Shown here: piece by piece, positions 1 through 9,293 of the stretch
Position numbering within the stretch: the stretch's first letter is position 1
Layout: every line of letters begins with the position of its first letter
Source of the DNA: an uncultured Clostridia bacterium
GTDB taxonomy: Bacteria > Bacillota > Clostridia > Oscillospirales > CAG-272
NCBI GenBank assembly: GCA_946618395.1
Contig: CAMOLD010000003.1
Coordinates: 1-32,882, forward strand
DNA: 32,882 nt
Reading direction: 5' to 3'
Notes under the pieces: generated by a model
Told to the model about the DNA's origin: nothing
Database searches by the model: none
The model's input: only the letters and a program-made list of their open reading frames with translations
Position numbers and translations under genes: made by a program

Positions 1-1412
1 GGATATTTGGGATAGAACATCCGCTCAATCAGCGGTCCGCCGCCGTTTTGCGGCTGATAATCCACCAGTTTGGAGACTGCGCCCGCGCCAACGGCGATGA
101 TGGAATGCACTTCTTCCATCATATAGATATTATATGCCGCTTCTTTGCCTTCCAGCGCAAAGCCAACATTTTCATAATTGCCAACGGTGTTTTTTTGCCG
201 ATACATATAGTAGGGCTTATACCCTTCCTGCGAGGTTTTGAGCTGCGAATAGTCCACGCATTTGCCGGCGTCTCCCCCGCGCAAAGAATAGATATGGCTA
301 TCCTGCCGCAAAATATCCGCCGCTTTTTTGACGCAAAAGGTATGAACGGTAATATTTTCCGGCCGCAAGGTTAAAATTTGGTCAAAGGTTTTGGAAAATG
401 TTTTGAAACTGTCGCCGGGCAAACCGACGATCAGATCGGTATTCACGGTTGGAATGCCGGAATTCCGCGCCAAATCGTAAGCGCGGAAGAAATCCGCCGC
501 CGTATGGCATCTGCCAATGCCGGCAAGCACTTCGTCGCAAAGCGTTTGCGGATTGACGCAGGTTCTTGTAACGCCGTATTCCTTTGCAACGGCAAGTTTT
601 TCGGCGGTAATGGTGTCCGCTCTGCCGGCTTCCAGCGTAAATTCTTCCAAACCGGAAATGTCGGTTTCCTCATTGATCAGAAAGAGCAGTTCGCGCAACT
701 GATCGGCCGAAAGAATGGTTGGCGTTCCGCCGCCGATGTAGATGGTTTTCAGGCGCAAGCCAAGTTTGCGGATGGTTTGAAAGTTTGCGCGCAGGTCGGT
801 TTTCAGTTTTTGCAGATATTCCGGGATCAAAGCCAGCAATTTTTTGGAAGTATAGGAAACAAAGGAGCAATAGGAGCACCGCGTGGGGCAAAACGGAATG
901 GAAATATACATACTGCAATCGCGCGGGTCCGGCGTTCCAATCAGCTTTTGCTCGGCAAGCGCCACGTCGGTTGCAAGCGCCGCTTTTTTGGGAATGACAA
1001 AATATTCATTCGTCAAAATGCGCTTGGTGCGCGTTTTGCTGACGCCGCGGCGCAAAAGATCGGTTGCAACTTTGGAGGGTCGAACACCGGTAAGCATTCC
1101 CCAAGAAGGGCGATAACCCAGCAGTTCCCCCCAGGCGGAAACAACCGCCGCACCGCAAACCATTTTTGCCGTTTTTTCCTCGGTATAATACGGCGAAAAA
1201 TCCAATGCGCGGCTGCAAACCGCCTTTTCGCCGTTGCATTTGACGGTGGCTTTGGCGCTGTATCCGTTGGCGCGTTTTGTCAGTTTCAGGCGCAGTTCCG
1301 GCGCGCCCTGCTCATTTTGCGCCGCAACGCCGAATTTTTCCCCGGGGAAAAAGATCATGCACAACGTTTGAACATAATATACGTTGATATCCCCGTCTAA
1401 AATCAATTTCAT
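1..1412 (-). CDS. hemZ: HemZ-type radical SAM protein (coproporphyrinogen III oxidase-like), C-terminus cut by window
   Basis: Oxygen-independent coproporphyrinogen III dehydrogenase-like radical SAM enzyme of the HemZ branch. I read the minus strand directly from the ATG at 1412: the frame stays open for 470 codons to the window edge, so only the last few residues should be missing from a family of roughly 480-500 residues. The 4Fe-4S/SAM motif CPTRCSYC lies at residues 175-182 (C175, C179, C182), followed by the glycine-rich YIGGGTPT segment near residue 240. The first 165 residues are the extra N-terminal region that distinguishes HemZ from HemN and include a GMLTGVRPSK stretch. It lies 40 bases downstream of dtd in the recJ-rel-dtd-hemZ order common in Clostridia. 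Substrate is inferred from the family; some HemN-like proteins have other roles. Confidence 0.88.
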   Translation of the reverse strand, partial: MKLILDGDINVYYVQTLCMIFFPGEKFGVAAQNEQGAPELRLKLTKRANGYSAKATVKCNGEKAVCSRALDFSPYYTEEKTAKMVCGAAVVSAWGELLGYRPSWGMLTGVRPSKVATDLLRRGVSKTRTKRILTNEYFVIPKKAALATDVALAEQKLIGTPDPRDCSMYISIPFCPTRCSYCSFVSYTSKKLLALIPEYLQKLKTDLRANFQTIRKLGLRLKTIYIGGGTPTILSADQLRELLFLINEETDISGLEEFTLEAGRADTITAEKLAVAKEYGVTRTCVNPQTLCDEVLAGIGRCHTAADFFRAYDLARNSGIPTVNTDLIVGLPGDSFKTFSKTFDQILTLRPENITVHTFCVKKAADILRQDSHIYSLRGGDAGKCVDYSQLKTSQEGYKPYYMYRQKNTVGNYENVGFALEGKEAAYNIYMMEEVHSIIAVGAGAVSKLVDYQPQNGGGPLIERMFYPKY

Positions 1413-1452
1413 GCTTCAAATCCTTCTGCAAAGCCAAAAAGGCGATGCCGTT

Positions 1453-1908
1453 TTATTTCTTTTTGAGGGCTTCGGTATCCAAAAGAATGGTGACCGGTCC
1501 GTCATTGACCAGCGTGACCTGCATATCTGCGCCGAAAACGCCGCATTCCGTTTTTTCAACGCTTTGGCGGATTCTTTCTTTGAAGAGCTCGTAAAGCCTG
1601 TTTGCCAGTTGCGGCGGCGCCGATTCCAAAAAGTCCGGCCGGTTGCCGTGACGGCAGTTTGCCAAAAGGGTGAATTGGGAAACGACCAGAACCTCTCCGC
1701 CAACATCCAAAACCGAACGGTTCATTTTTCCGTTTTCATCCGAAAAAATACGAAGTTTCAATATTTTTTCGGCAAGAATGCCAACCTTGTTCTCCGAATC
1801 CCCGTTTGCAACGCCGAGCAAAATCAAAAGTCCTTGCCCGATGGAGCCAACCGTTTGCCCTTCAATTTTGACGTTTGCGCTTTGAACGCGCTGAATAACT
1901 GCTTTCAT
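1453..1908 (-). CDS. dtd: D-aminoacyl-tRNA deacylase
   Basis: Cytoplasmic proofreading enzyme that hydrolyses D-amino acids (and glycine mischarged on tRNA-Ala) from tRNA. The 151-residue length is typical of the family. Both signature motifs are present: SQFTL at residues 77-81, and the cross-subunit motif NDGPVT at residues 135-140, whose Gly-Pro pair enforces chiral rejection. The N-terminus MKAVIQRV is the usual family start. An AGGAAAAT-type ribosome binding site precedes the ATG, and only 15 bases separate it from rel, so it is probably co-transcribed with rel and hemZ. Confidence 0.95.
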   Translation of the reverse strand: MKAVIQRVQSANVKIEGQTVGSIGQGLLILLGVANGDSENKVGILAEKILKLRIFSDENGKMNRSVLDVGGEVLVVSQFTLLANCRHGNRPDFLESAPPQLANRLYELFKERIRQSVEKTECGVFGADMQVTLVNDGPVTILLDTEALKKK

Positions 1909-1923
1909 GGATTTTCCTCCGCG

Positions 1924-4149
1924 TCAGGCAAATCCGCGCGAAATGCGGCGGACGCCCGCCAAAGATTGCAGGCGCGAAACGATGGATTGATAATGATCGG
2001 TGTTCTTACAGCCGATTTTCAGGTTGAGAATGGAGCCGTCCTCGTTTTTGCTGACGGCGTTGATTTGCAGGATGGAAACCCGCATTTCCGCCAAAACCGC
2101 GGTAATTTCCGCTAAAATGCCAATGCGGTCGTCCACCCAGATTTGCAAAAGCGCTTCGTAAAATCCGGTATAGTTTCCGTCATCGGCGCTCTCCCAGTAT
2201 GCCTCTTTCCAGCGGTCGGCGTTTTCCGAATTTTTTCTGCCCTCAATCACGTTCGGGCAATCGATTTTATGAATGGAAATGCCGAATCCTTTGGTCACAA
2301 AACCGATGATGGGGTCACCGGGTAAGGGATTGCAACATTTTGCAAACTTGATCATGCAGCCGTGTTCCCCGTCCACAACAACGCCACCGTTCGAGCGCAT
2401 ATTGTGCGGTTTGTGCAGTTGCACTTTCTCAGGCGTGAGTTCGACTTTGGGCTCGTCATCTTCAATATGGACAACCCGTTTGCAATCCTCCGGCAGGCGG
2501 TTGATAAACTTGGAAATTGCCAGGCCGCCATAGCCGATGGCATTGTAAAAATCCTCGTTGCTGTTGTATCCGAACCGCTCGGAGATGCCTTTGACGATCT
2601 CTTCCCTTTGCGCTTCGGTCACCGGTCCCCGGCAGATTTTGCGAATCTCGGTTTCCACCATATTTTTGCCGAGGATGACGTTGTCGGTCTTTTGTTCCTT
2701 TTTGAACCAGGCGCGAATTTTGGAGCGCGCACTGCTTGTTTTGACGATATTCAGCCAATCGCGGCTAGGGCCTTTGGCGGATGCGGAAGTCAGAATTTCC
2801 ACAATCTCGCCGTTTTGAAGTGTGCGGTCGATCGGAACGATCATCCCGTTGATTTTACCGCCAATCATCTTGTTGCCGATTGCCGAGTGGACGGCATAGG
2901 CAAAGTCGATCACGTTCGCCCCGTTGGGCAACGAGATCACGTCCCCTTTGGGGGTAAAGACGAACACTTCGTCGTGGAAAATGTCGGTTTTGAAGGCGCT
3001 CAAAAATTCGTCGGGATCGCGCGTGCTGTCCTCAGCTTCCAAAAGCCCTGCAATCCATTCCAGTTTGCGGTCAATTTCCTCTTTGGAAGTGACGCCCGAT
3101 TTATATTTCCAGTGCGCGGCAATGCCGTATTCGGCAATTTGGTGCATTTCCCAGGTCCGGATTTGCACCTCAAACGGAATGCCGTCCCGACCGATGACCG
3201 TTGTATGCAAAGAGCGGTAAAGGTTGGGCTTTGGCGTAGAGATATAATCCTTGAATCTTCCCGGAACCGAATTGAACATTTCGTGGATCAATCCCAGCGC
3301 GGTATAGCATTCCAGCTCGGTATCCACAATAATCCGCATGGCGTAAAAGTCGTAAATCTCGTCAAACGACTTGTTTTGCGTAAACATTTTTTTGTAGATG
3401 GAATAAACCGATTTGATACGCCCTTCCAGAGAAAAATGGATTTTGTTTTCCTTGAGTTTTTGAGAAACCTGCGCGCGGATTTTTTCGATAAAGTTCAGGT
3501 TTTCTCCGTATTTTTCTTCGATATACTTTTGAATTTCCTGGTATCCGATGGGGTCAAGATATTGCAGGCTCAAGCTCTCCAGCTCCTGCTTGATGCGCTG
3601 CATACCAAGGCGGTGTGCCAAAGGGGCATAGACGTGCATGGTCTCCAAAGCGGTCAAACGGCGCTTTTCGTCCGGCTTTGCGTCCAGCGTTCGCATATTG
3701 TGGAGCCTGTCGCAAAGCTTGATGAAAATGACCCGGATATCCCGCGACATGGCAAGCAACATTTTACGCAGGTTCTCGATTTCGGCTTCCTCTTTATCCT
3801 CCACCTGCATCAAAACAATTTTGGTCAAACCGTCAACCAGCCCGGCAACCTCTTTGCCAAAACGCGTCTCAATTTCTTTGAGGTTGGTTTTATCGGCGCA
3901 ATCCTCAACGGTATCATGCAAAAGCGCGGCGCAAATAGAATCGGTATCCAGTTCCAGCCCCGCAACAATCTCGGCAACGGCAACCGGATGGGAAATATAG
4001 GGGGTTCCGTCCGCCCGCATTTGCCCCTCGTGCAGTTCTTTGGCATAGTCAAACGCTTTTTGTATTTTTTCGGTATCATAATTTTTCCCGGTTGCGGCAA
4101 GGATGTTTAACAACCTTGTAATATCCGTTCTGACAGCGGAATTGCTCAT
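1924..4149 (-). CDS. relA: Bifunctional (p)ppGpp synthetase/hydrolase (long RSH)
   Basis: Stringent-response enzyme that makes and degrades (p)ppGpp; a gene name such as rel or spoT would suit equally well. At 741 residues it has the full long-RSH architecture. The HD hydrolase domain has H54, H78-D79 and D147 (in LCDRLHNMRT) intact, so hydrolysis is expected. The synthetase domain carries RIKSVYSIYKK near 244-254, RFKD at 298-301 (the RxKD charge signature of bifunctional enzymes rather than the ExDD of mono-functional RelA) and FEVQIRT with the catalytic Glu at 327. A TGS domain (VFVFTPKGD) and a C-terminal ACT domain ending near ILQINAV and LKIGCKN follow. The start has a strong GGAGGGG site. 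It follows recJ by 42 bases and precedes dtd by 15. Confidence 0.97.
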   Translation of the reverse strand: MSNSAVRTDITRLLNILAATGKNYDTEKIQKAFDYAKELHEGQMRADGTPYISHPVAVAEIVAGLELDTDSICAALLHDTVEDCADKTNLKEIETRFGKEVAGLVDGLTKIVLMQVEDKEEAEIENLRKMLLAMSRDIRVIFIKLCDRLHNMRTLDAKPDEKRRLTALETMHVYAPLAHRLGMQRIKQELESLSLQYLDPIGYQEIQKYIEEKYGENLNFIEKIRAQVSQKLKENKIHFSLEGRIKSVYSIYKKMFTQNKSFDEIYDFYAMRIIVDTELECYTALGLIHEMFNSVPGRFKDYISTPKPNLYRSLHTTVIGRDGIPFEVQIRTWEMHQIAEYGIAAHWKYKSGVTSKEEIDRKLEWIAGLLEAEDSTRDPDEFLSAFKTDIFHDEVFVFTPKGDVISLPNGANVIDFAYAVHSAIGNKMIGGKINGMIVPIDRTLQNGEIVEILTSASAKGPSRDWLNIVKTSSARSKIRAWFKKEQKTDNVILGKNMVETEIRKICRGPVTEAQREEIVKGISERFGYNSNEDFYNAIGYGGLAISKFINRLPEDCKRVVHIEDDEPKVELTPEKVQLHKPHNMRSNGGVVVDGEHGCMIKFAKCCNPLPGDPIIGFVTKGFGISIHKIDCPNVIEGRKNSENADRWKEAYWESADDGNYTGFYEALLQIWVDDRIGILAEITAVLAEMRVSILQINAVSKNEDGSILNLKIGCKNTDHYQSIVSRLQSLAGVRRISRGFA

Positions 4150-4191
4150 GGGACGATCCCCTCCTTTCCTGCTTGAATGTTCATTTAAAAA

Positions 4192-6339
4192 TCATTGCTG
4201 CGATTGGCGCAATTTTTGGAGCAGCTGCGATTGTTCCAAATCGGTTTTTTCGGGATTCGGATTCCATTCCATGACAAAATAATCCCTTCCCGGCTCGCTG
4301 AAAGCGCAAAGGTTCAATTCCTGCAAAATTTGCAGGCAAAAGCGTATTTTTGCATAGGTAAATCCGCTTTCAATTTGGTTCAACGCGCGTTGCAAGCGGC
4401 GCACGGGAAAGCAGGATTTTCCGTTCTCATGTTCTTTTCGTAAATACTGGTAAACTGCCGCAAGGTCTTTTCGATCCGGCAAAATCTGCTCAGACGCGGA
4501 AAAAGATTCCCCTGCCGCAACCGCCTCGTATCTTGCGCGCTCGGAAAGAAACACCAGCTCTTCCTCTTCGGCATAGGCGGCGTCCTGCAACAGCATTTGC
4601 ACGCGCACCGTTCCGTTGAACTCGTTGGCGTCCAAGCGGAACAAAAAATCGGCATATTCGCCCTCTTCAAAGGGCAAATCGGTAATTCCTTTGCCAAACC
4701 AAACGGCAACCATGGAAAGCCCGTCTTTTTCCAACTGCAAACGGATGTGCTTTCCGCCGCTCATCGGCGTAATTCTGGTAACCTTTGCCTTTTGCAAAAG
4801 GAAATTCGGGGTCGGGTTTCCGTTTCCGTAGGGTTCCAAAAGGCGAATCTCCTCGACCAGGCGCAATGTCATTTCGCCGATTTCCAAAGTGCAATCAGCA
4901 TCCTTTTGCAAACAGAAGTCGCCTTCCGTATGCGTTTCGGCATAGTCGTTTAACCGGCGGCGCAACGCCGGAACATCCTTTTTGCGCACCGAAAGCCCGG
5001 CGGCAAGCTCATGCCCCCCGTAACGAAGCAATAAATCCTTGCATTCGGCAAGCGCGTTGACAAGGTTCAAACCCTTGATACTGCGACCGGAGCCTTTTCC
5101 GGAACCGTCTTCCGATCCGTCATACGAGATCAGAATACAGGGCAAGCCATACCGCTCGGTAATGCGAGAGGCAACGATGCCGATAATGCCTGTATGCCAG
5201 TTGTCATTGTCGAGAACGATGACCCTGCTGCGTTCCTCTTTGGGCATTTCCTCAATCATGCGGAACGCCTCTTCGGCGATCTGCGTTTCTTCGGTTTGCC
5301 TTGCAAGGTTCAAATCGCAAAGCTGGTTTGCATAATGGGTTGCGCCGGAAAGCGTTTTGGCAAGCAAAAGCTCGACCGCAATTCCCGCCTCGGCAACCCG
5401 ACCGGCGGCATTGATGCGCGGCGCGATGACAAACCCGATATAAGCAGATGTAATTTTGCGCTGTTTGGTTCTTCCCGGACCGGCGGCAGCCTCCATCAGC
5501 GCCTGCAAGCCGGGTCGGCAATTTGACTCCATATCGGCAATTCCCTTGGCAACCAACAGCCTGTTTTCGTCAATCACCGGCATAACGTCCGCAATGGTGC
5601 CAACGGCAACCAGATCGGCATAGGCGTTGCTGATTTTCATAACGGCTTCCAGTGGTTCTTTACCCTCTTTTTCAAACTGCTTGATCTCCATGGCGCAGGC
5701 AAGTTTGAAGGCAACGCCAACGCCGGCAAGCTCGCAAAACGGATAGGTATCGTCCGCCCGGTGCGGATTGACCACTGCGCAACACTCCGGAATTTCGGGG
5801 CGGCAGGCATGGTGATCGGTGACAATCGTTTCAATGCCTTTGCGCTTTGCGTAGGCAATTTCCTCAATGGAAGTAATGCCGGTATCCACCGTTACAATCA
5901 GCGAGACGCCTTTGCTTTTCAGCAAATCGATGGCATAGGCGGAAAGTCCGTAGCCCTCTTTGCTCCGGCTGGGGATATAGTATCCGACATCGGCGCCTTT
6001 TTCCGAAAGATATAAATATAAAAGGCTTGTGGCGGTGGCGCCGTCCACGTCGTAATCGCCGAAAACGGCGATTCTTTCTTTTTGGTCCAGCGCGCGTTGC
6101 AGGCGCGCAACCGCGCGGTCCATATCTTTCATCAAAAACGGATCGTGCGGCATCAAATCCGAAAAATGCAGAAAACGCTGGGCGGTTTCCGGCGTGGAAT
6201 AGCCGCGCAGACAGAGCAATTTTGCGGTTGTAGAGGTAATTTTTAACGAGGAAGACAGATGGGAGACGGCTAAATTCAATTCCGCATTGGCAGAATCGAA
6301 CAAAACGCGCCATTTTGATTGTTGTGCAGACGGTTCCAT
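4192..6339 (-). CDS. recJ: Single-stranded-DNA-specific 5'-3' exonuclease RecJ
   Basis: Mn/Mg-dependent DHH-family exonuclease acting in RecF-pathway recombination, mismatch repair and base excision repair. At 715 residues it is longer than E. coli RecJ (577), as in many Firmicutes with a C-terminal extension. Visible motifs are FGDYDVDG at 93-100 (motif I), VTVDTG at 149-154 (motif II, D152) and TDHH at 174-177 (motif III), then GRVAEAG and the C-terminal DHHA1 region with GSGRSIKG and GGHELAAGLS. The start is set by GAAAGGAGCGG upstream of the ATG at 6339. It sits 33 bases after the flavoprotein gene and directly before rel, inside the long minus-strand operon. Confidence 0.95.
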   Translation of the reverse strand: MEPSAQQSKWRVLFDSANAELNLAVSHLSSSLKITSTTAKLLCLRGYSTPETAQRFLHFSDLMPHDPFLMKDMDRAVARLQRALDQKERIAVFGDYDVDGATATSLLYLYLSEKGADVGYYIPSRSKEGYGLSAYAIDLLKSKGVSLIVTVDTGITSIEEIAYAKRKGIETIVTDHHACRPEIPECCAVVNPHRADDTYPFCELAGVGVAFKLACAMEIKQFEKEGKEPLEAVMKISNAYADLVAVGTIADVMPVIDENRLLVAKGIADMESNCRPGLQALMEAAAGPGRTKQRKITSAYIGFVIAPRINAAGRVAEAGIAVELLLAKTLSGATHYANQLCDLNLARQTEETQIAEEAFRMIEEMPKEERSRVIVLDNDNWHTGIIGIVASRITERYGLPCILISYDGSEDGSGKGSGRSIKGLNLVNALAECKDLLLRYGGHELAAGLSVRKKDVPALRRRLNDYAETHTEGDFCLQKDADCTLEIGEMTLRLVEEIRLLEPYGNGNPTPNFLLQKAKVTRITPMSGGKHIRLQLEKDGLSMVAVWFGKGITDLPFEEGEYADFLFRLDANEFNGTVRVQMLLQDAAYAEEEELVFLSERARYEAVAAGESFSASEQILPDRKDLAAVYQYLRKEHENGKSCFPVRRLQRALNQIESGFTYAKIRFCLQILQELNLCAFSEPGRDYFVMEWNPNPEKTDLEQSQLLQKLRQSQQ

Positions 6340-6372
6340 AAAGCCGCTCCTTTCTTTGAATTTTTTGATTGT

Positions 6373-8010
6373 TTATTGTCCGGCAATTCCGCCAAACCGC
6401 CTCATCAATGCCTCCGCCGAGCGAAGCCCGTCCACGGCGGCGCTGGTAATTCCGCCGGCATATCCGGCACCTTCGCCGCACGGATAAATAGTATCATGCC
6501 CGAATGCGGTTCGATCTTCAAGCAGGCGCAAGATGCGCACCGGCGCCGAGGTTCGCGTTTCGGCGGCGGTCAAAATGGTGTCCGGCGCGTCGTAGCCTTC
6601 CAGCTTTTTGCCAAACGAGGAGAAGGCATAGCGCAAAGATTTCGTTACAAAATGCGGGAAAATACCGCAAAAATCGGCAATTTGAACCTTGCCGGAACGA
6701 TAGGAAGGCAACACGCGGGAAGGTTCCGTTCCCCGGAAGCCGTCCATCAAATCGCCCAGCGTCATCACGGGGGCAACATAGTTTCCTTTGCCGGCGGCAA
6801 ACGCGGCGCGCTCGATTTTGCGCTGGAAAACGATGGCACCAAGCGCAAGATTTCCGTTGACCGGCGCATAATCCGCGCAGGAAAGCGAAACGGCAACCGC
6901 GGCGTTGGCGTTTTTCCCGTTTCTTGCATGGTTGCTCATTCCGTTGACGACAAGACCGCCCTCCTCGGACGCGGCGGCAACGACCTCGCCGCCCGGACAC
7001 ATACAAAAAGTATAAACGCCGCGCGCGCCTTTGGTGTCCGAAAGCGCATATTCGGCATGACCGAGATTGGGGTGCCCGGCAAAATCGCCGTAAAGCGCAC
7101 GGTCGATATCGCTTTGCAAGTGCTCGGCGCGCACGCCGACCGAAATTGGCTTTGCCTCTATGGAAAACTGCTTTTGCAACAGCATTTCATAGGTGTCGCG
7201 CGCGCTGTGTCCGAGCGCCAGCACCATGGCGCCGCAACAAAACTCGCCTTTGTTTGTAAAAACGGTGATCGTTCCATCGGCTTGCTCGCAAAAATTGTCC
7301 ATTCGCGTGCGGTAAAGCACCGTTCCGCCCAACCGCTCAATCTCTTTCAACATTCCGGAAATGACCCGGCGCAAAACGTCGGTTCCGATATGCGGTTTTG
7401 CCAGGGTCAAAATTTCTTCCGGCGCACCAAAGCGGCAAAAGGTTTGCAACACATAGTTGCAATAGGGATCGTGGATCCGGGTAATCAATTTCCCGTCCGA
7501 AAAGGTCCCGGCGCCGCCGGCACCAAACTGAATATTGGAGTCGGGATCCAGAATGCCGTCCCGCAGAAATTTTTCAACCGAGCGCACCCGGTCCTCAATC
7601 GAATCGCCGCGGTCGATGATCACCGGGGCATATCCGCTTTGGGCAAGCAGGAGCGCACTGAACAGCCCGGCAGGTCCCATGCCGACAACCAGCGGCGGCG
7701 CCTGCAAGCGCTCCGTTCCGCGCACCGGGTTTGGCAATTCCTCCCGCAGCTCGCGCAGTTCCGCGCGTTTTCGGAGTGCCTCCGGTATCGGTGCCTCCGA
7801 TTCGACCGCAACCGAGGAAACAAAGCGGATATCCTCTTTGCGGCGCGCGTCAACAGAGCGTTTATAAAGCCGAAAATGAAGCGACCGGAGAGAAATTCCC
7901 CTGCGCTTCATTTTATCGGCTGCCGCTTTACAAATTTCCTCGCCGCTTGCCGAGACCGGCGTTTTGACGCCTTCCAGCAAATAGCGATAAATCGGCTTGT
8001 TATCCGGCAT
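6373..8010 (-). CDS. FAD-dependent dehydrogenase-like protein (COG2509 type)
   Basis: Predicted flavoprotein of unknown substrate, 545 residues. A Rossmann dinucleotide-binding motif VGMGPAGLFSA lies at about 109-119, FGAGGAGTFSDGKL follows near residue 170, and the C-terminus has the second FAD-contacting motif YPCGEGAGYAGGI. This arrangement matches the uncharacterised FAD-dependent dehydrogenase family widespread in Clostridia and Bacteroidetes. The first 100 residues form an N-terminal domain with basic segments (RLYKRSVDARRK) before the FAD fold, as in that family. The start overlaps the end of the 72-residue gene upstream by 11 bases, which implies translational coupling. The physiological reaction is not known; neighbours (cdaA, recJ, rel) do not define it. 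Confidence 0.88.
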   Translation of the reverse strand: MPDNKPIYRYLLEGVKTPVSASGEEICKAAADKMKRRGISLRSLHFRLYKRSVDARRKEDIRFVSSVAVESEAPIPEALRKRAELRELREELPNPVRGTERLQAPPLVVGMGPAGLFSALLLAQSGYAPVIIDRGDSIEDRVRSVEKFLRDGILDPDSNIQFGAGGAGTFSDGKLITRIHDPYCNYVLQTFCRFGAPEEILTLAKPHIGTDVLRRVISGMLKEIERLGGTVLYRTRMDNFCEQADGTITVFTNKGEFCCGAMVLALGHSARDTYEMLLQKQFSIEAKPISVGVRAEHLQSDIDRALYGDFAGHPNLGHAEYALSDTKGARGVYTFCMCPGGEVVAAASEEGGLVVNGMSNHARNGKNANAAVAVSLSCADYAPVNGNLALGAIVFQRKIERAAFAAGKGNYVAPVMTLGDLMDGFRGTEPSRVLPSYRSGKVQIADFCGIFPHFVTKSLRYAFSSFGKKLEGYDAPDTILTAAETRTSAPVRILRLLEDRTAFGHDTIYPCGEGAGYAGGITSAAVDGLRSAEALMRRFGGIAGQ

Positions 8011-8218
8011 TGGATTCTACTTGTTCGGTGCTTGCCGAATTGGGATGGAAGAAAGAATATTTTTTATAATCCGAGTTTGTCAGATTGACCACCAACAGCC
8101 AAATGACAACCGCCAAAAGCAGGCAGATGAGAAAAGGCAGGAAGCGAAAACGGCGGACTTGATTTTCTGCGGCTTCTTTTTTCTTGTTGTAATGTCCCAG
8201 CGTGTTTTTTGCTTTCAT
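8000..8218 (-). CDS. 72-residue single-pass membrane protein resembling the CdaR N-terminal anchor
   Basis: Small protein with a basic N-terminus (MKAKNTLGHYNKKK, then RRFRF), one hydrophobic segment LPFLICLLLAVVIWLLVV at about residues 27-44, and a polar tail of about 28 residues. It begins 3 bases after cdaA stops and overlaps the next gene by 11 bases, so it is translated as part of the operon. In many Firmicutes the gene directly after cdaA is cdaR, whose N-terminal anchor has the same 'LLLAxxxWLxVxN' look followed by several YbbR domains; here no YbbR domain follows. That it is a stripped CdaR or a CdaA-associated peptide is inference from position and anchor similarity. An unrelated small membrane protein is the alternative. 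Confidence 0.8.
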   Translation of the reverse strand: MKAKNTLGHYNKKKEAAENQVRRFRFLPFLICLLLAVVIWLLVVNLTNSDYKKYSFFHPNSASTEQVESNAG

Positions 8219-8221
8219 TGC

Positions 8222-9241
8222 TTATCTCCCTCCTTTTTTGTTGGAATTGTTGTCGTTCAACAGTTCGGGAATTCCCGGCTTGGGCAGGGGCATTTCCAGC
8301 TGTTCCCCTTCGCTCTTTTGCGGTTCCGGATCGGTGTTTGAGCGGTTGATGAGTTGCTCCAAGCGCTCCTGGAAGAGCTTTTTGGATTCCTCGCGGCGGC
8401 GGCGCAAATAAAGCTCGCCGGCAAGATAGGTCATCAAAATATCCTCCAGCATTTCGCGGTCAACACCGCGCAAAAGTTTGCCCTCCTGCGCAACCGAAAC
8501 CTTTCCGGTTTGCTCGGAAACCACAACAACCAGCGAGTCACTGACCTCACTGATACCAACGGCGGCGCGGTGACGCGTTCCCAAATTGCCAAAGTTGATG
8601 TTGTTCTTTGCGGAAGGAAGCACAACGCTTGCCGCATAAATGCGGAAATCCCGAATGACCACGGCGCCGTCATGAAGCGGCGCTTTATCAAAGAAGATGC
8701 TGGTAAGCATATGCGAAGTGATTCTTGCGTCGACCAGTTTGCCGGACTCAATATATTCGCCAAGCTTGGTCAGACCTTCAAAAACGATGAGCGCACCGGT
8801 TTGATTTTCGGACATTTCAAAAACGGCGTTCAGAGTTTGCTGCGTAACCTCTTTTGCAAGCGGATACAGCTTTTTGGGCAATGTATCGCTCCGCGGCGCA
8901 AACAAGCGCGAGTTTGCAATCCGTTCCAAAGCGTCCCGGATTTCGGGCTGGAACAGCACAACAACGCAAAGGAAGAAGACCCCTGCCGCCAAACGGATCA
9001 AGAATGTCAGCGCCGGCATGTGGAAGGCGGATACAACCAGGCTCAAAATAACAACGATCACCAAGCCCAAAAGCACCCGGCCGGCACGTCTTGCCTTTGC
9101 AAAACGATACAGCGCATAGAGCAAAAAAGTAAGTATTAAAATATCGACAAGATCGTAGGGCCCGAAATAACGAAACGGATCTACGATTTTATCCATGACA
9201 AACGTGCGGATGATATTCCAAAGCCGTTCAAAGAATGACAT
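8222..9241 (-). CDS. cdaA: Diadenylate cyclase CdaA (c-di-AMP synthase)
   Basis: Membrane enzyme that condenses two ATP into c-di-AMP, which controls potassium transport, osmolytes and cell-wall homeostasis. I place the start at 9241 (MSFFERLW), preceded by a GGAGGGG site; the frame opens further upstream but without a ribosome site and through the promoter. The product has 339 residues. Three hydrophobic segments lie at about 31-47, 52-72 and 78-98, then a linker and the DAC domain with the catalytic motifs DGA at 191-193 and RHR at 223-225. The C-terminal tail of about 60 residues is polar and longer than in B. subtilis CdaA (273 residues in total). It is the first gene of the operon that continues to hemZ. 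Confidence 0.96.
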   Translation of the reverse strand: MSFFERLWNIIRTFVMDKIVDPFRYFGPYDLVDILILTFLLYALYRFAKARRAGRVLLGLVIVVILSLVVSAFHMPALTFLIRLAAGVFFLCVVVLFQPEIRDALERIANSRLFAPRSDTLPKKLYPLAKEVTQQTLNAVFEMSENQTGALIVFEGLTKLGEYIESGKLVDARITSHMLTSIFFDKAPLHDGAVVIRDFRIYAASVVLPSAKNNINFGNLGTRHRAAVGISEVSDSLVVVVSEQTGKVSVAQEGKLLRGVDREMLEDILMTYLAGELYLRRRREESKKLFQERLEQLINRSNTDPEPQKSEGEQLEMPLPKPGIPELLNDNNSNKKGGR

Positions 9242-9293
9242 AATTCCCCTCCGTCCGAAAAATGCGATTGAGTCAAAATGGCTATACAAAGAT

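Noticed and set aside
2362..4110. A 582-codon plus-strand open frame opposite rel
   Set aside because: It is fully antisense to a gene with intact RSH motifs. It has no ribosome site and a repetitive Phe/Asn/Gln-rich product typical of reading the opposite strand of GC-biased codons.
6319..8088. A 589-codon plus-strand open frame opposite the flavoprotein gene and the recJ start
   Set aside because: Same reasoning: antisense shadow with no motif and no ribosome site. The minus-strand frame carries clear FAD-binding motifs.
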